Of a stretch of DNA of 7,563 nt, positions 5,743 through 7,563 are shown piece after piece. The translations under genes and the position numbers were made by a program. Origin of the DNA: an uncultured Bacteroidales bacterium (GTDB lineage: Bacteria > Bacteroidota > Bacteroidia > Bacteroidales > Paludibacteraceae); NCBI GenBank assembly GCA_937911235.1, contig CALDPN010000025.1, positions 1 to 7,563 of the forward strand, in the 5' to 3' direction. Below the pieces are notes generated by a model. The model was given only the letters and a program-made list of their open reading frames with translations. It ran no database searches and was not told where the DNA came from. Within the stretch, counting starts at the first letter, position 1. Each line of letters starts with the position of its first letter.

Positions 5743-7563
5743 TTATCTTCCCATCATAACAAGCAGGATGTTTACATCGCTAGGAGATACACCTGGGATG
5801 CGGCTTGCTTGTGCTATGGTTTCTGGGTCGGGTTTAATTAATTTTTGGCGTGCTTCTGTAGAGATAGCAGTAATAGAAGCATAGTCAAATTTGCCTTTTA
5901 TTTTGATGTGTTCTAGACGATGTAGCTTCTCTGCTATTTGTTTTTCTCTGTCGATATAGCCAGAATATTTGAATGTAATTTCTACTTCTTCCATGATTTC
6001 TTCTTTGCGATTTGGAATAGCATCAATTGCTTTTTTAAGCACAGGCACTCTTTCTGCAAGGAAGTTTATATCCACACCAGGACGAAGAAGAATTTCGCCA
6101 AGGCGTTGTTTTTGTTTTAGCTCTGTGCTGCCCATAACAAGAAGACCTTCGTTTAGTTGCTCAGGTTTTGCAGAAGCCTCGCGAAGCACGGTGCTTAACT
6201 GATCACAGTATTGTATCTTTTCTTGAAGCAGATTCCATCTTCTGTCGTCGGCTAGGCCTATTGCTCTCGATTTTGGAGTTAAGCGTTTGTCGGCGTCGTC
6301 TTGACGAAGTAGAATACGATATTCTGCGCGAGAGGTAAACATTCTATATGGTTCGTCCACGCCTTTTGTTACAAGGTCATCGATAAGCACACCTATATAT
6401 GCTTCGTCTCTGCCAAGTGTAAATCTGTCTGTTCCTTTGCTTGCAAGGTGAGCATTGATACCTGCTACCAAACCTTGACCACCTGCTTCTTCATAGCCTG
6501 TAGTACCATTAATTTGACCTGCAAAGAATAGATTCTTCACAAGTTTGGTTTCTAAGGTGTGAAGTAGTTGGGTAGGATCGAAGAAGTCGTATTCAATGGC
6601 ATATCCCGGACGGAATATGTGTATGTTTTTAAATGCTGGTATTTTTTGTAGAGCATTTAATTGCACTTCTAGTGGTAGGGAAGAAGAGAAACCATTTAGG
6701 TAATATTCTGTAGAGTTTTCTCCTTCTGGTTCTAGGAATAGTGGGTGAGAATCTTTCTCGCCAAAGGTTACAATTTTGGTTTCGATACTTGGGCAGTAGC
6801 GAGGACCGATACTCTTAATTTGACCATTATAAAGTGGTGAATCTGCTAGTCCATTGCGTAGCACTTCATGTACTTCCTCGTTTGTATTTAGGGTGAAGCA
6901 AGGAAGTTGTTTAAGCGGACGTAGTGGTTCGTCTAGATATGAGAATTTGTGGAAATCAATCTCACCAGGTTGCTCTGTGGTAAGGCTTAAATCCACGCTT
7001 CTAATGTCAATTCTCACTGGAGTACCAGTTTTCATACGGTCCGTGGTGAAACCTAGCTCTTTAAGTTGTTCTGTTAAGCCATAACTAGCTGGTTCTGAAC
7101 ATCTTCCGCCTGCAAGTTGGGTTTTACCTATGTGCATTAGCCCATTTAGGAAAGTACCGTTGGTAAGCACCACACTTTTGCCGATGAAATCGACATTTAA
7201 TGCAGTTTTCACACCACAAACAGTATTGTTTTTTACAATTAATCCCACAGCGGTATCTTGCCAGATATAAAGGTTTGGAGTTTGCTCTAGCACTTGTCTC
7301 CAGTTTTGAATAAACTTGATTCTGTCGCATTGAGAACGTGGGCTCCACATAGCAGGGCCTTTCGATCTGTTTAGCATTCTAAACTGAAGCGAACTTCTGT
7401 CGGTTACAAGACCTGTAAAGCCTCCAAGCGCGTCAATTTCTCTTACTATTTGGCCTTTTGCAATACCACCAATAGCAGGGTTGCAACTCATTTGGGCAAT
7501 CTTGTTCATGTCCATTGTAATAAGCAATGTGCGTGAGCCCATATTTGCTGCTGCAGCTGCTGC
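5743..7563 (-). CDS. mnmG: tRNA uridine-5-carboxymethylaminomethyl modification enzyme MnmG (GidA), 5' end outside window
   Basis: The window holds 606 codons plus the TAA at 5745-5743. The frame stays open to the edge with AAAAAAN before MGSRTLLITM, so the Met at 7542 is internal. About 20 N-terminal residues with the FAD-binding GxGxxG motif are missing. MnmG works with the GTPase MnmE to install the cmnm5 group on wobble U34 of certain tRNAs. Counting from the first residue in the window, hallmarks are SCNPAIGGIAKG (26-37), GPRYCPSIE (253-261), the FAD-contact region AGQINGTTGYEEAGGQG (348-364, where AAGQG is more usual) and TSRAEYRILLRQDDAD (410-425). A helical C-terminal domain, expected to bind MnmE and tRNA, ends in ILLVMMGR. 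It is the first visible gene of the five-gene run. mnmG commonly lies near the replication origin, in line with the parS-like sites just downstream. Confidence 0.97.
   Translation of the reverse strand, partial: AAAAAANMGSRTLLITMDMNKIAQMSCNPAIGGIAKGQIVREIDALGGFTGLVTDRSSLQFRMLNRSKGPAMWSPRSQCDRIKFIQNWRQVLEQTPNLYIWQDTAVGLIVKNNTVCGVKTALNVDFIGKSVVLTNGTFLNGLMHIGKTQLAGGRCSEPASYGLTEQLKELGFTTDRMKTGTPVRIDIRSVDLSLTTEQPGEIDFHKFSYLDEPLRPLKQLPCFTLNTNEEVHEVLRNGLADSPLYNGQIKSIGPRYCPSIETKIVTFGEKDSHPLFLEPEGENSTEYYLNGFSSSLPLEVQLNALQKIPAFKNIHIFRPGYAIEYDFFDPTQLLHTLETKLVKNLFFAGQINGTTGYEEAGGQGLVAGINAHLASKGTDRFTLGRDEAYIGVLIDDLVTKGVDEPYRMFTSRAEYRILLRQDDADKRLTPKSRAIGLADDRRWNLLQEKIQYCDQLSTVLREASAKPEQLNEGLLVMGSTELKQKQRLGEILLRPGVDINFLAERVPVLKKAIDAIPNRKEEIMEEVEITFKYSGYIDREKQIAEKLHRLEHIKIKGKFDYASITAISTEARQKLIKPDPETIAQASRIPGVSPSDVNILLVMMGR

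Noticed and set aside
6854..7084. Plus-strand open frames antisense to mnmG, and similar ones antisense to uvrC and deoC
   Set aside because: They lie wholly within well-identified genes and have compositions expected of antisense frames.
7534..7542. ATG at 7542 as the mnmG start
   Set aside because: The frame continues open to the window edge, and the residues before it (AAAAAAN) match the conserved alanine-rich helix that follows the FAD-binding motif in MnmG, so this Met is internal.
7543..7563. GCA/GCT-rich run as a microsatellite
   Set aside because: It encodes the alanine run normal for MnmG at this position; coding constraint explains it.

Overview
The window looks like an origin-proximal chromosomal stretch of an AT-rich Bacteroidota, most likely order Bacteroidales. 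The evidence is the minus-strand gene order mnmG-apt-uvrC-dtd-deoC (a run I recall from Bacteroides relatives), the near absence of Shine-Dalgarno sequences, a TAnnTTTG-type -7 promoter element, and an outer-membrane barrel protein resembling porin-like proteins of that group. These are judgements from protein motifs and memory; no search was run.

Layout: (1) 1-172, plus strand, the last 56 codons of the ATPase ychF, ending at a hairpin terminator (198-230). (2) 234-1863, a divergent pair: an OmpR/PhoB-type response regulator on the minus strand and a short porin-like outer-membrane protein on the plus strand. They share a 190-base intergenic region holding a promoter-like element, two 9-base direct repeats spaced 11 bp apart, and an 8-bp inverted repeat. 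No histidine kinase gene is present. (3) 1864-1897, a strong hairpin terminator closing the minus-strand operon and probably also the porin-like gene. (4) 1945-7563, five collinear minus-strand genes, transcribed in the order mnmG (5' end outside the window), apt, uvrC, dtd, deoC. They cover tRNA wobble modification, adenine salvage, nucleotide excision repair, D-aminoacyl-tRNA proofreading and deoxyribose-phosphate breakdown. Gaps are 74, 12, 62 and 5 bases.

The most notable non-coding signal is in the 74-base mnmG-apt gap: two near-consensus parS (ParB-binding, centromere-like) palindromes centred 26 bp apart. One carries a 7-bp internal tandem duplication that also creates a perfect 12-bp hairpin. 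parS next to mnmG (gidA) fits an origin-proximal location. A second signal is that the terminators bounding the divergent pair share an 11-base arm, AGGCTGGTTCG, in opposite orientations.

I see no CRISPR array, rRNA, tRNA, insertion sequence or defence system. I do not see a wholly new multi-gene system. The candidates for a closer look are the parS pair, the repeated terminator arms, and the orphan regulator with its shortened barrel protein.
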